NCBI GenBank assembly: GCA_024235895.1
Contig: JACKLM010000002.1
Coordinates: 682,001-746,000, forward strand
Direction of reading: 5' to 3'
DNA: 64,000 nucleotides
DNA from: Burkholderiaceae bacterium
GTDB taxonomy: Bacteria > Pseudomonadota > Gammaproteobacteria > Burkholderiales > Burkholderiaceae_C
Position 1 is the first letter of the stretch, and every line of letters begins with the position of its first letter. Below the pieces are notes generated by a model. The model was not told where the DNA came from and made no database searches. It saw nothing but the letters and a program-made list of their open reading frames with translations. Of this stretch, positions 28,825 to 37,228 are shown piece by piece. Both the position numbers and the translations under genes were made by a program.

Positions 28825-30123
28825 TCAGCCGGCCGGCGTGCGCCGCAGTCGCATCAGCTCGTACTCGGCGTCGACGACCCGCTGCAAGGCCTGCCGCAGC
28901 AGCGGCAGCGCGGAGGCCGGTAGGCGGTCGGCACGCGCCAGACTGTCGCGGAAGGTCCGTTCGTAGTGTTCGCCGGGCTTGACGACGATGCGCAGCTCGA
29001 CCGCCCAGCCCGGCTCGCCCGGCGCGTCGAACGGCAGCGCGAAGCGCGCGCTCGCGCCGGCCGGGATGCGCGTGTCCTCGATCTCGCGCGTGATCGCGGT
29101 ATCGACGGTCCAGCCGATGACGCGCTGCCCGATCGGTTGCTCGGCACCGGAGGCGTCGACGCGGACGAACGCCAGCTCGACCTTGGGCACCATGTAGGTC
29201 GGGAAGTGGTGACCGGCACCGACGTTGCGGACCTCGGTCAGCACCTCGTAGCGCCCTGCCACGGTCAGCGGCCTGAGCTGCATCTGCACGTCGATCGCGT
29301 CGCGCGTCGTCTGCGGGTCGTGGATGCCGCGCCACAGGTGTCGCCGCCCCGGCATGTGGCAGGACTGGCAGGGTCGATCGGGCGCGTGCGGGCTGGCCAG
29401 CCATTGGGCGTAGGTATCCTCGTGCAGCTTGCCGGCGGTGCGCGGACCGTCGTCCGGGAACTGGTGGCAGTGCGCGCAGAAGCGGCTGTCGCCGAAGGCC
29501 GGCGTGCGCTGCGCACCGCCGTGCACGAGCGCCTCCCCCTGGGCCGGGGCGGCATCGGGCCGCGCCGGCGGGCCGTAGCGACGATGTGCGCGCACGTGGC
29601 AGGCCGCGCAGACCAGCCCCTCCTGCGCCAGCGCGGGCTCGACATAGGCCGGTGGCGGCTGCGACGGCGCCGCCGGCCAGCCGTGCTCGATGGCCAGCAG
29701 CGCCTTCTGCTCGGCCAGCGGGGCGTGGCAGCGCAGGCATCGGTTGGCGCCGGCCTGGTCCATCAGCAGCAGCTGCCAGCGGATGCCCGGGCCCATCGCC
29801 TTCGCATGCAGGCTGTGCTGCCAGTCGTCGCGTTGCGCCGGGTGGCACTGGCCGCAGGCCGAGGGCGACAGCGAAGCCTCGAGCGCCGAATACGCGGCCG
29901 GCGGCGAACCCTGCGGCGCGATCGGATCGGCCCAGTGGCGAGCGAGAAACGCCTCCACCGAAGGGGGCGGTTGCGCCGGCGGGTCCGACGGGCGGCTGCA
30001 CGCGGCGACGCCGAGCAGCGCCAGCGCCACCAGGGACGCCCGCGCACGCGACCGGAATGCTCGCCATCTGGGGCTGCACCTGAGCGATCCTGATTCGTGT
30101 CCCGTCGCCGCCGGTTGCGGCAT
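28825..30123 (-). CDS. Pentaheme cytochrome c lipoprotein
   Basis: About 432 residues from ATG 30123. It has a lipoprotein signal with lipobox LLGVAAC, then five heme motifs (CGQCH, CLRCH, CAACH, CAHCH, CQSCH) in the first 250 residues. A heme-free C-terminal domain with a GHHFPTYMVPK motif follows, as in cytochrome c554-type decaheme/multiheme families. It is probably anchored in the inner or outer membrane facing the periplasm. Start overlaps the expected end of the rhodanese gene. In ext operons lipoprotein cytochromes occupy this position. Confidence 0.88.
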   Translation of the reverse strand: MPQPAATGHESGSLRCSPRWRAFRSRARASLVALALLGVAACSRPSDPPAQPPPSVEAFLARHWADPIAPQGSPPAAYSALEASLSPSACGQCHPAQRDDWQHSLHAKAMGPGIRWQLLLMDQAGANRCLRCHAPLAEQKALLAIEHGWPAAPSQPPPAYVEPALAQEGLVCAACHVRAHRRYGPPARPDAAPAQGEALVHGGAQRTPAFGDSRFCAHCHQFPDDGPRTAGKLHEDTYAQWLASPHAPDRPCQSCHMPGRRHLWRGIHDPQTTRDAIDVQMQLRPLTVAGRYEVLTEVRNVGAGHHFPTYMVPKVELAFVRVDASGAEQPIGQRVIGWTVDTAITREIEDTRIPAGASARFALPFDAPGEPGWAVELRIVVKPGEHYERTFRDSLARADRLPASALPLLRQALQRVVDAEYELMRLRRTPAG

Positions 30124-30125
30124 CG

Positions 30126-31582
30126 TCAGCCGCCGCAGGGTTGGGCGGCAGCCCGCCGCCACCGCCGCCCCCGGTGCTCTCGCCGGTCTTGTAGCCGCGG
30201 TCGGCCTCGACGATGGCGTTGGCGCCCCAGGCGTAGGGGTCGGTGATGGTGCGCGGCGCGACGTTGGCGGTGCTCATCGCCGGGCGGAAGAACGACCGCA
30301 GATCGGTCCGCCATGGCGAGTTGACCGGCAGGATCGGCGTGCCCGTGCGGTCGGCGATGTGCGACAGCGAGTTCCACTCCACCATCGCACCGTCGTAGAA
30401 GCGCGTCGGCTTGCCCAGGATCACCGCGCTGACGACCCCGGTGATCATGGCCCGGAAGGTCGTCTCGCAGTAGACGTAGACGGTGTCGCCCTCCTGGTAG
30501 GCGTTGCCGGCACCCACCGGCGTGTAGCTGGCGTCGATGAAGCCGTTGCCGCCGGCGTCGACCTGGCCGGCCAGGTAGGCCGCCAGCTCGGACTTGGGCT
30601 TGTAGGCGTAGCCCTTGCTCGCATCGAGCATGCGCGCGAAGTCCAGCTGCAAGGTGCCCCACGGCCGCCCCTGGCGCGAGCCGTTGTTCTGGAAGGTCCA
30701 CGCATAGTTGTCGATATCGGCCGGCGCACAGTACGCGCTCGCGCAGCCCTGCTGGCCGCGCTCGACGATCTGGCCCGCGCTGTACTGCGCCGCGTTGCGC
30801 GCATCCCAAATCATGATGCCGTCGTCCTTGATATTGCCATCGGACGACGGCACGACGGCCAACAAGTCCTCCACCGTCGCCTGCAGCGCGGTGTTGTCGA
30901 CCAGCAGCTCCTTGACCGAGAAGCTGCCGTTGTCGGGCGGCGTGCTCGGATCGGCCTGGAAGTCGCTCGCGGCCAGCCCGTTGCCGTTGATCCACTGGTT
31001 GCCGCCGTTGAGGATCGCGAGGTGCTCGCGGTCGACGCCCCAGTAGCGCAGCGCATACCAGATCCGGCCCTGGCCCATCGCATTGCCCGTGCTGCCGGTA
31101 CCCATCGCGGCGACGATCATGTCGCGCGTCGGGTCGATCGCGTACTTCTTCAGCAGCGCATCCATCGCGGTGCCGTCGGGCACCATGCTGACGGTCTCGA
31201 TGACGCCGTTGGTTCGCGTCTGGGTCCACTCGCTGCCCGGCGACAGGTAGGTGAAGACGTTCACGCCATCGGGCTTGACGTACTCGGCTCCGGCCGGACC
31301 CTTGGTGACCTGCAGGATGACGAGCTTGCCGGTGATCCCGGCCGGGCGCTGGTTGGCCCAGTCGGAGATCCAGCGCTCGAGCGTCGCCGCGCTGATGACG
31401 CCGTTGACGTTGGCGTCGTAGTTGTCGGCCGAGGTCTGCGCGAGCGCCGCGGCCGAGTTGACCCGGATCAGGCTCGCCGGCGAGCTCGTATCGTCGCTGT
31501 CGCCGCCGCCGCACCCGGTCAGCACGAGCACCACGGCTGCACAACCTGCCGCCAGCTTGGCCGGCTTGAATCGCATCTTCAT
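30126..31582 (-). CDS. Rhodanese-domain lipoprotein (ExtH-like)
   Basis: About 485 residues. Lipobox VLVLTGC gives an N-terminal lipid anchor. Two rhodanese-type repeats follow, with the active loop VYCETTFRAM near residue 372 and AQYSAGQIVERGQQG before it. As written the frame runs on to 28364 through the cytochrome gene. In the next frame it stops at 30126 after a Gly-rich tail ending AAAQPCGG, which looks like a natural end. A miscounted G run near 30160-30170 would explain this. It likely binds sulfur or selenium outside the cytoplasm. Confidence 0.78.
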
Positions 31583-31860
31583 CGGGTGTCCTCCGGACGT
31601 TGTGAATCCAGCGCGCCGCCGTGGCCTGTCGCCTCCACCGGCTTTGCGTCCTTGCCATGCCCGAGCGCGCCGTCGGCGCCCGCGGGCGACTTCAGCGCGA
31701 CCGGCAACCAGCCCTGCTCGATGGCGTCGAGCAGGGCGTCGGCCTGACCCGGCAGCGCGAGCTGCCGCACCTCGGCCCCGGCGCCACGCAGCGCCTGCGC
31801 CAGCGCCAACGCGGGGCCGGCTGCTGCGAGCGGTTCGATCAACAGGATGCGTCGGGCCAT
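31579..31860 (-). CDS. Small DsrE/DsrH-superfamily-like protein
   Basis: 93 residues. The first 50 (ARRILLIEPLAAAGPALALA, GAEVRQLALPGQADALLDAI) have the alternating beta/alpha character of DsrE-fold proteins. The rest is a Gly/Ala/Asp-rich tail. There is no cysteine. It is the third of three consecutive small DsrE-type genes, recalling a DsrEFH triad. The stop overlaps the rhodanese start (ATGA). Assignment by context is tentative. Confidence 0.5.
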   Translation of the reverse strand: MARRILLIEPLAAAGPALALAQALRGAGAEVRQLALPGQADALLDAIEQGWLPVALKSPAGADGALGHGKDAKPVEATGHGGALDSQRPEDTR

Positions 31861-31861
31861 G

Positions 31862-32125
31862 TCAGACGCAGTAGACGATGTCGCTGTCGACGATCTGGCG
31901 CGCCAGCGCGTCCCACGAGGCCGCGTCGCCGGCCGGCAGCGCCTGCACCGGCACGTCGCCGAACGCCAGCGCCTCGAGCTGCGGCGTCGCCGCCTCGTCG
32001 TCGGGCAGCTCGCCCCAGACCGCCACCTGCAGCGGGGCATCGGCCATCGTCAGGCCCACCGCCACGCGCAGGCCCTCGATCCGGTTGGCCATCGCGACGA
32101 CCAGCATGCGCTTGGGTGGGTTCAT
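31862..32125 (-). CDS. Small DsrE-superfamily protein
   Basis: 87 residues: MNPPKRMLVVAMANRIEGLR opens with a DsrE-like first strand, and the protein ends SDIVYCV with its single cysteine penultimate. That C-terminal cysteine could carry persulfide, although it is not at the usual DsrE position. It lies between a canonical DsrE-type gene (24 bp upstream) and the cysteine-less small gene (1 bp downstream). Probably a subunit of a sulfur- or selenium-relay complex. Confidence 0.6.
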   Translation of the reverse strand: MNPPKRMLVVAMANRIEGLRVAVGLTMADAPLQVAVWGELPDDEAATPQLEALAFGDVPVQALPAGDAASWDALARQIVDSDIVYCV

Positions 32126-32149
32126 CGTCCGGCTCCTGCGGCGAGCGCG

Positions 32150-32461
32150 CTACAGCACCAGCACGACGTCGGCCGCGCCGGCGAGCTTCGCACCCTGGTA
32201 CTGGCCGCCGATCACGACCGCGCCCTGCAGCGCGGACAGGTCCATGCCTTCGGGCGCGTGGTGGTCCATGCTGTGCTTGCACGACGCGACGCTGCCCGGG
32301 TGCGCGCGCGCGTGCGCCGCGAAGCCCTCGTCGCGCAGCAGCAGCACGCCGGTGTCGGTCAGGAAGCAGCGCACGTCCCAGCCGCGCGCCGCGGCGCCGG
32401 CCAGCAGCGCCGTGGCATGCGGCGCGTAGGCGCTGTCGGTGACGACGAGGCCGAAGTGCAT
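32150..32461 (-). CDS. DsrE-family sulfur relay protein
   Basis: 103 residues. MHFGLVVTDSAYAPHATALL is the first strand and helix of the DsrE fold. The cysteines are WDVRCFLTDTG (residue 31) and VASCKHSMDHH (residue 64). The latter sits close to the active position in DsrE/TusD. Five bases separate it from the upstream TusA-family stop, so translation is coupled. Likely partner of the flanking TusA-family protein. Confidence 0.75.
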   Translation of the reverse strand: MHFGLVVTDSAYAPHATALLAGAAARGWDVRCFLTDTGVLLLRDEGFAAHARAHPGSVASCKHSMDHHAPEGMDLSALQGAVVIGGQYQGAKLAGAADVVLVL

Positions 32462-32466
32462 CGCGA

Positions 32467-32718
32467 TCAGGCCTTGCGGATCGTCCAGGTGAAGGAGCCG
32501 CCGCCCTCGACGCGGTCGACGATCTCGTTGCCGTCGGCGTCGCACATCGCCATGATCGACTCGCCCGACGACGGGTTGTCGAACACCAGCGTCAACTCGT
32601 CGCCGCCGGCCATCTTCTGCAAGGCCTTCTTGGTGTACATCTGCGGGTGCGGGCACGAATAGCCGCGCACGTCGAGCGTCCACTTGCCGTCGCCGGTCTG
32701 GTTGAAGGTCACGGCCAT
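32467..32718 (-). CDS. TusA-family sulfur carrier
   Basis: 83 residues. The TusA motif CPxP is present as GYSCPHPQMYTKKAL near residue 21, with the catalytic cysteine. The C-terminal half has the usual two-strand end (GGGSFTWTIRKA). TusA proteins move persulfide sulfur between rhodaneses, DsrE types and biosynthetic or oxidative enzymes. Relatives in selenium metabolism (YedF) also carry this fold. It is one of two TusA genes flanking the YeeE-type transporter. Confidence 0.88.
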   Translation of the reverse strand: MAVTFNQTGDGKWTLDVRGYSCPHPQMYTKKALQKMAGGDELTLVFDNPSSGESIMAMCDADGNEIVDRVEGGGSFTWTIRKA

Positions 32719-32778
32719 GCTCGGGTTCCTCCTGATCCGTTCGTCTCGTGTATCGCTGCGGTACCGGTGCGCCCGGCG

Positions 32779-34227
32779 CTACAGCGCCAGGTCGTCGCCG
32801 CGCCGCGCGGCCTGCCAGTCGACCCACCAGGCGAAGACCTTCACGCCCGCGAAGGCGCCCAGCGCCATGCCGAGCAGGAAGACCCAGCCGCTGGGGTCGC
32901 CATTGGTGACGGTGGCGAAGAAGGCGCCGATGTTGCAGCCCATCGCGACGCGCGCGCCGATGCCCATCAGCGTGCCGCCGACGAGCGCGAAGACCGCCGC
33001 CTCCATGTTCGGCAGCTTCCACTTGAACTCGCGCCGCGCCAGCGCCATCATCGCCGCACCGGCGATGATGCCGATCGACATGAATCCGGGCGCATTGAGC
33101 AGCGGGCTCGGCACGCCGTTGTCCAGGCCGAAGAAGATGTTGTCGCGCATCGGCGCACCGAGGCGCTCGATGACCCAGGCGCCCCACTGCGCCTCCTGGG
33201 TCGTGATGTACCAGTAGCCGGGGTCGAACACGGTATCCTGCATCGACAGCCCGGCCTGGTGGTTCATCGCCGCCAGCAGCTCGCCGAAGTTGTCGACCTC
33301 GAAGCGCGCGCGCATCGCGCCGGTGGCCCAGACATGGGCGCCGGCGAGCACGCCCAGCCCGGCGCCAGCCAGCGCCGTGTTGCGCGACGCCGTGCACATC
33401 GCCCACAGCCCTGCCAGGTGCTGCCCGACCGTCGGCGACGCGATCTTGGCGCGCCGCATGTAGCCCGGACGGAAGTAGACCCAGTACAGCAGGCCCAGGA
33501 TGACGAGCACCGGCACGATCGCCACCAGCAGCGTGTTGACCGTCACCGCGATCCAGGGTGAATCGGCGGCGCCCAGCCGGTCGGCCAGCGTCGCCGCCTT
33601 CAGGTCCCAGACATAGCCGGCGGTGAACTGGTCGAACCAGCCCTGCGTGACGCTGAGCTCGGCCGGCATGTCCTTGGCCTCGGCCGACGCCGTCCACGAC
33701 GCCGGAACCAGCCGGTCGAGCCAGCCGCCGGCGCTGACGACCACCGCCTGCGAGAACGAGATCGCGACCACCACCAGCATCGAGCCGACGTTGCCCTCGC
33801 CGGCCTTGTACAGCGATCCCGACGCGCAGCCACCGGTGAAGACGATGCCGAAGCCGAAGATCGCCGCCCCGATCAGCACGTGCCAGCCCATCGGGTTCGG
33901 GTGGAAGCCGCTGAAGCCGGCCAGCGTGACGACGGCCGACACGAGCGCGTACAACCCGACCGCGATCATCATGCCGACCGCCATGCGCGGCACGCGCACC
34001 GCGAACAGGTCGCGCACCGCCGACGCCATGCAGAAGCGCCCGTACTGCAGCAGCAGCCCGTAGCCGACGCCGAACCAGGCGTAGACGAGGATGTAGGCCA
34101 GCCGCGCGTCGGTCGCGACGGCCCAGATCGACAGCAGCACGCCGGCGACCAGCAGCCCGAGCGCCTTCGTCGACCCCGCATGCCAGGCCGTCGCCGGGCC
34201 CGAGCGCGCCGCTACCGTCGTGTTCAT
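32779..34227 (-). CDS. YeeE/YedE-family inner-membrane transporter
   Basis: 482 residues with about ten to twelve membrane helices in two homologous halves. Conserved cysteines occur in RFCMASAVRDLF (about residue 68), FTGGCASGSLYKAGEGN (about 134) and VAMGCNIGAFFATVTNGDPS (about 430). This is the hallmark of the family that imports thiosulfate or handles selenium-related sulfur species (YedE/FdhT). Flanked by TusA genes on both sides, the common arrangement for handing sulfur to a cytoplasmic carrier. Confidence 0.9.
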   Translation of the reverse strand: MNTTVAARSGPATAWHAGSTKALGLLVAGVLLSIWAVATDARLAYILVYAWFGVGYGLLLQYGRFCMASAVRDLFAVRVPRMAVGMMIAVGLYALVSAVVTLAGFSGFHPNPMGWHVLIGAAIFGFGIVFTGGCASGSLYKAGEGNVGSMLVVVAISFSQAVVVSAGGWLDRLVPASWTASAEAKDMPAELSVTQGWFDQFTAGYVWDLKAATLADRLGAADSPWIAVTVNTLLVAIVPVLVILGLLYWVYFRPGYMRRAKIASPTVGQHLAGLWAMCTASRNTALAGAGLGVLAGAHVWATGAMRARFEVDNFGELLAAMNHQAGLSMQDTVFDPGYWYITTQEAQWGAWVIERLGAPMRDNIFFGLDNGVPSPLLNAPGFMSIGIIAGAAMMALARREFKWKLPNMEAAVFALVGGTLMGIGARVAMGCNIGAFFATVTNGDPSGWVFLLGMALGAFAGVKVFAWWVDWQAARRGDDLAL

Positions 34228-34278
34228 CGCTGCCCTTCCCGCCCGCGGAGGCTGCGCGCGCGGCGCGCGAGGCCCGGT

Positions 34279-34614
34279 TCATGCATGCCAGATTCCCTTG
34301 CGCAGATAGACGCGCCAACCCGCGCCGTGGCGCAGCGTCGCCAGATGGGTGCTGCCCAGCGACAAGGCCAGCGCCGGGAAGCTCTCCACCGCCGGCGCGT
34401 TGTCGCAACGCACCTCGACCACCTCGCCGTCCTCGATCTTGCCCAGCACCTTCATCACCAGCAGTTGCGGACGCGGACACATCGCCCCCACGCAATCGAC
34501 CGCCTGCGCGATCGGCGTGAGCCCCCAGCCCGGCAGGTCGACCGCGGCACATGCCGGCTGCGGCGCGGGAGGATCGGGACGTCGCAGCCTCGACCACCAG
34601 CCCAAGCCCTTCAT
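34279..34614 (-). CDS. TusA-family protein, first gene of the sigma-54 operon
   Basis: 111 residues from ATG 34614, preceded by GAGGA. The CPxP motif is VGAMCPRPQLLVMKVLG near residue 47, with a second cysteine just upstream (AVDCVGA). An earlier ATG at 34635 and GTG at 34641 are rejected: the predicted transcription start is about 34640, which would exclude their ribosome site. The N-terminal extension (about 40 residues) is longer than in TusA of E. coli. Leads the operon running to 23601. Confidence 0.82.
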   Translation of the reverse strand: MKGLGWWSRLRRPDPPAPQPACAAVDLPGWGLTPIAQAVDCVGAMCPRPQLLVMKVLGKIEDGEVVEVRCDNAPAVESFPALALSLGSTHLATLRHGAGWRVYLRKGIWHA

Positions 34615-34650
34615 CGCCGTCCTCGGACCTGCCATGACCACTTTCCTTCA

Positions 34651-34666
34651 TGCACGATGCGTGCCA
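34651..34666 (-). promoter_or_regulatory. Sigma-54 (-24/-12) promoter of the tusA-yeeE-ext operon
   Basis: On the minus strand the site reads TGGCACGCATCGTGCA, matching the consensus TGGCACRN4TTGCW at all defined positions but one, with correct GG-to-GC spacing. The predicted start is near 34640, 26 bases before the chosen tusA start. The operon downstream ends with an NtrC-type activator bearing GAFTGAD, which independently supports the call. Confidence 0.85.
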
Positions 34667-34960
34667 AACCCGGCGCCAGGCATTTCGCCGATCGGACACC
34701 GGAATTTGCAATCGTGGGCCGTCGCAGGTCCGAACGGATGGCTTTCTGCAACGCGCCGGCTTCGCCACGCGGCTGCCTCGGGTCGTGCGGCATCGCGCCG
34801 CGGCCTGGGCAGCCCCGTGCGCCGTGCGTCGCGCGCCGATGCCGGCGCGCGCAGCGGCCGGTCACACGTGTTTGCATTCGATCGACAAGGACTTGGCTGG
34901 CGGCAATTGACCGCCTTCGGCCCTGAGCGGCCGCTCAGCCGACGGCCACCTTTGGATGCC

Positions 34961-35145
34961 AGGTGCCAGCGTGCCAAGGCCGCCGGGCCCCCTCTCCCTC
35001 CATGCCCCGGGACAGTGCCCCGGGCGCTCGCCAGGCACAAACAGTCCGCAGGACTGTTTGTGTCCGGGCTCGCTCCCCCGGGCCGGGCTGCGCCCGACCC
35101 TCCTCCTTTACTTACGGGAGAGGGGGCCCGGCGCCCTTGGCCTGC
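34961..35145 (+). repeat. Palindromic intergenic element, copy C1 (long core)
   Basis: Arms of 18 bp (34981-34998 and 35116-35133) pair perfectly. The core (34999-35115) is 117 nt instead of 48-49. It still begins TCCATG and ends CCTCCTTTACTTAC, but contains extra sequence with its own 12-bp hairpin (CACAAACAGTCC/GGACTGTTTGTG). Left flank GTGCCAGCGTGCCAAGG matches copies A and B. It lies between the sigma-54 promoter and the downstream rhodanese gene; no gene is seen in 34667-35401. Confidence 0.82.
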
Positions 35146-35325
35146 CAGCGCCTTGGTCTTCGACGGTCGAACACCACTGCGGCTGCCCGCCGAGGACAGC
35201 GGGTGCCCTTTCCCGTAAGTAGAGGAGGAGCCGGCGGCGCAAGCCGACGGCGGGGGACATGGAGGGAAAGGGCACCCGCTGTCCTCGGCCCGCTCGGTCA
35301 TGGCACGCAAACGACAGACAGGCCC
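35146..35325 (-). repeat. Palindromic intergenic element, copy C2 (inverted orientation)
   Basis: Arms of 26 bp (35189-35214 and 35264-35289) pair perfectly around a 49-nt core (35215-35263) beginning GTAAGTAGAGGAGGAGC and ending GGGGGACATGGA. Core and arms are nearly the same as copy B. The right flank GCTCGGTCATGGCACGC matches copy A. The left flank contains CTTCGACGGTCGAACACC, also near copy D. C1 and C2 lie back to back in opposite orientation. Confidence 0.85.
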
Positions 35326-35401
35326 CGACGACTGTCGGCAACGTGCCGTCCGCGGCCGTTCGAACGCGGGCGCAAGTTGAAGGCTCGAACGCGATCCCGT
35401 C

Positions 35402-35791
35402 TCAGACCTGCCGCCAGGGCAGCCCGTGCTTGCGCCAGCCGCCCAGCGTGCCGCGGTGGTGCTGCTTGTCCAGATCGCCCTCGAAGCCCTCGAGCACGTT
35501 GGCCACGCGCGTGAAGCCCGCGTCCTCCAACGCATGCCCGGCGTCGACCGAGCGCTTGCCGCTGCGGCAGATGAGGACGACGGGGCGGTCCTTGCGCCCG
35601 GCCATGCGCAGCACCTCGTCGACGAAGTGCGGGTTGAGCTCGAAGTCCGGCGCCGTATTCCACTCGATGTTGACGGCGTCGACCGGGTGGCCGACGAAAT
35701 AGAACTCGACCTCGCTGCGGCAGTCGACCAGCAGCATGTTGGGGTCGGCCTGCAGTCGCTCGTAGGCCTCGGTCGGGTGCAGGTGTTCCAT
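35402..35791 (-). CDS. Single-domain rhodanese sulfurtransferase
   Basis: 129 residues from ATG 35791. It has one rhodanese domain with the active-site loop LICRSGKRSVDAGH near residue 75 (CRSGKR type) and an upstream VDCRSEVEFYFVGHPVDA. No signal peptide, so cytoplasmic. It could transfer sulfur from thiosulfate or persulfides to TusA and DsrE proteins encoded nearby. It is separated from the 34614 operon by repeats and from the upstream kinase by 69 bp. Confidence 0.92.
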   Translation of the reverse strand: MEHLHPTEAYERLQADPNMLLVDCRSEVEFYFVGHPVDAVNIEWNTAPDFELNPHFVDEVLRMAGRKDRPVVLICRSGKRSVDAGHALEDAGFTRVANVLEGFEGDLDKQHHRGTLGGWRKHGLPWRQV

Positions 35792-35860
35792 CGTCGCGGC
35801 TCGCTCGGCGGGGGAGCGCATTGTGCGGCGACGCCGGCGCCCCGCGCAACGATGGATTCG

Positions 35861-37228
35861 TCATGAGCTCATGACGGCCACGCCCTCCAGCGGCAGCCGC
35901 ACGCAGGCCTCGGTGCCGCCACCCGGGCGCGCGCGAAGCTGCACCGTCCAGCCGTTGGCGCTGGCGATCTGGCGCACGATCGCCAGCCCCAGCCCGCTGC
36001 CGCCGGTGCGTTGGCTGCGCGAGGCCTCCAGGCGGTGGAAGGGGCGGAAGACCGCCTCGCGCTCGCCCTCGGGGATGCCCGGGCCGCGGTCGAGCACGGC
36101 GACCTCGGCGACGCCGTCGGCCACGCGCAGCTCGACGTCGACCGGCTGCCCGCCGCCGTAGCGCACCGCGTTGTCGACCAGGTTGCAGACGATGCGCCGC
36201 AGCGCCAGCGGCCGCACGCGCAGCCGGCAGTCCGGGCGCCGCTGCCCGCGAACCTGCACCCCCTGGTGCTCGTGCTCCTGCGCGACCTCGGCCATCATGC
36301 GGCACAGGTCGACCTCGGCCGTCTCGCGCTCGCTGAAGTCGCGCCCGACCTCCAGGCAGCGCCCGATCAGCTCGTTCATCGCGTCGACATCGCGCGCGAT
36401 GCGCTCCAGCAGCGCCGGGTCGGGGCGCTCGGCGGCCATGCCCAGCGCGAGCCGGATGCGCGCCAGCGGCGATCGCAGGTCGTGCGACACGCCGACCAGC
36501 AGCGTCGTGCGGTTCGCGAGCAGCTCCTGCACCTGCTCGGCCATCGCATTGAAGGCGCGCGCGACCTGCGCCAGCTCCTGCGGCCCGGACTCGGGCAGCG
36601 GCGCCGGGCGGCGGCCCTGGCCGATCGGCTGCGTCGCCTCGACGATGCGCTGCAGCGGCCCGATCAGCCAGCGCGCCATCGCCGTCGCGGCGGCCAGCGT
36701 CACCAGCGCGCCGACCGTCAGCACCAGCAGCAGCGCCAGCGACGGCTGCACCGCGACGCGCGCGGCGTCGAAGCCGACGCGCAGCGTCGCGCCGCCGTCG
36801 CCGGCCGGCAGCGCCGCCCAGTACCACGAGCCGCCGCCGGCGTCGCGCCCGTGCACCAGCGGCACCGGCGTGCCGCTGCGCTCGGCCAGCGCCGATTCGA
36901 GCAGGTGGAAGTAGGGCAGCAGCCGCGCTGCCTGCACGGGCTCGACCTTGGGCGCCGGCCAGTCGGCGTCGGCGCCGGGCGGCGCGTCGAGCAGGTGCAG
37001 CCCGTGCTCGTCGGCCAGGTGCCGCGCCAGCCCGCGGCGCGATGCGTCGTCGGGCGCAGCCTGCCAGTCGTTCGCGGCCTCGATCATCAGCGCCGCCAGG
37101 TCGCTGGTGGCCAGCCGCCCGAGCGGCCACAGCCCGAAGGCGACGACGATCGCGATCGTCACCACCTGGCAGGCGAGCGCGACCAGCGCGATCGCCAGCA
37201 CCATGCGGCCGAACAGCGATCGCGGCAT
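35861..37228 (-). CDS. EnvZ-like membrane sensor histidine kinase
   Basis: 455 residues. Two membrane helices (MVLAIALVALACQVVTIAIV near residue 9 and LALLLVLTVGALVTLAAATA near 176) flank a periplasmic sensor domain. A HAMP domain, HisKA with GVSHDLRSPLARIRLAL and an HATPase with DNAVRYGGG, DRGPGIP and GSGLGLAIVRQI follow. The start overlaps the regulator stop (TGATG). Signal unknown. It forms a complete pair with the OmpR-type regulator. Confidence 0.95.
   Translation of the reverse strand: MPRSLFGRMVLAIALVALACQVVTIAIVVAFGLWPLGRLATSDLAALMIEAANDWQAAPDDASRRGLARHLADEHGLHLLDAPPGADADWPAPKVEPVQAARLLPYFHLLESALAERSGTPVPLVHGRDAGGGSWYWAALPAGDGGATLRVGFDAARVAVQPSLALLLVLTVGALVTLAAATAMARWLIGPLQRIVEATQPIGQGRRPAPLPESGPQELAQVARAFNAMAEQVQELLANRTTLLVGVSHDLRSPLARIRLALGMAAERPDPALLERIARDVDAMNELIGRCLEVGRDFSERETAEVDLCRMMAEVAQEHEHQGVQVRGQRRPDCRLRVRPLALRRIVCNLVDNAVRYGGGQPVDVELRVADGVAEVAVLDRGPGIPEGEREAVFRPFHRLEASRSQRTGGSGLGLAIVRQIASANGWTVQLRARPGGGTEACVRLPLEGVAVMSS

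Noticed and set aside
28364..31582. One continuous 1072-residue protein joining rhodanese lipoprotein and ExtJ-like protein
   Set aside because: The middle part is a shadow of the pentaheme cytochrome gene; the rhodanese has a natural end at 30126 in the neighbouring frame and the ExtJ-like part has its own signal peptide.
34635..34641. Upstream starts for the first tusA of the sigma-54 operon
   Set aside because: The predicted transcription start is near 34640, so the ribosome site for these codons would not be transcribed.
34961..35325. CRISPR array
   Set aside because: The repeated units are inverted hairpins of different arm sequence, without regular direct repeats and spacers.
34667..35401. 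Protein-coding gene in the long gap
   Set aside because: Frames on both strands run through the palindromic repeats and show no domain or codon pattern.
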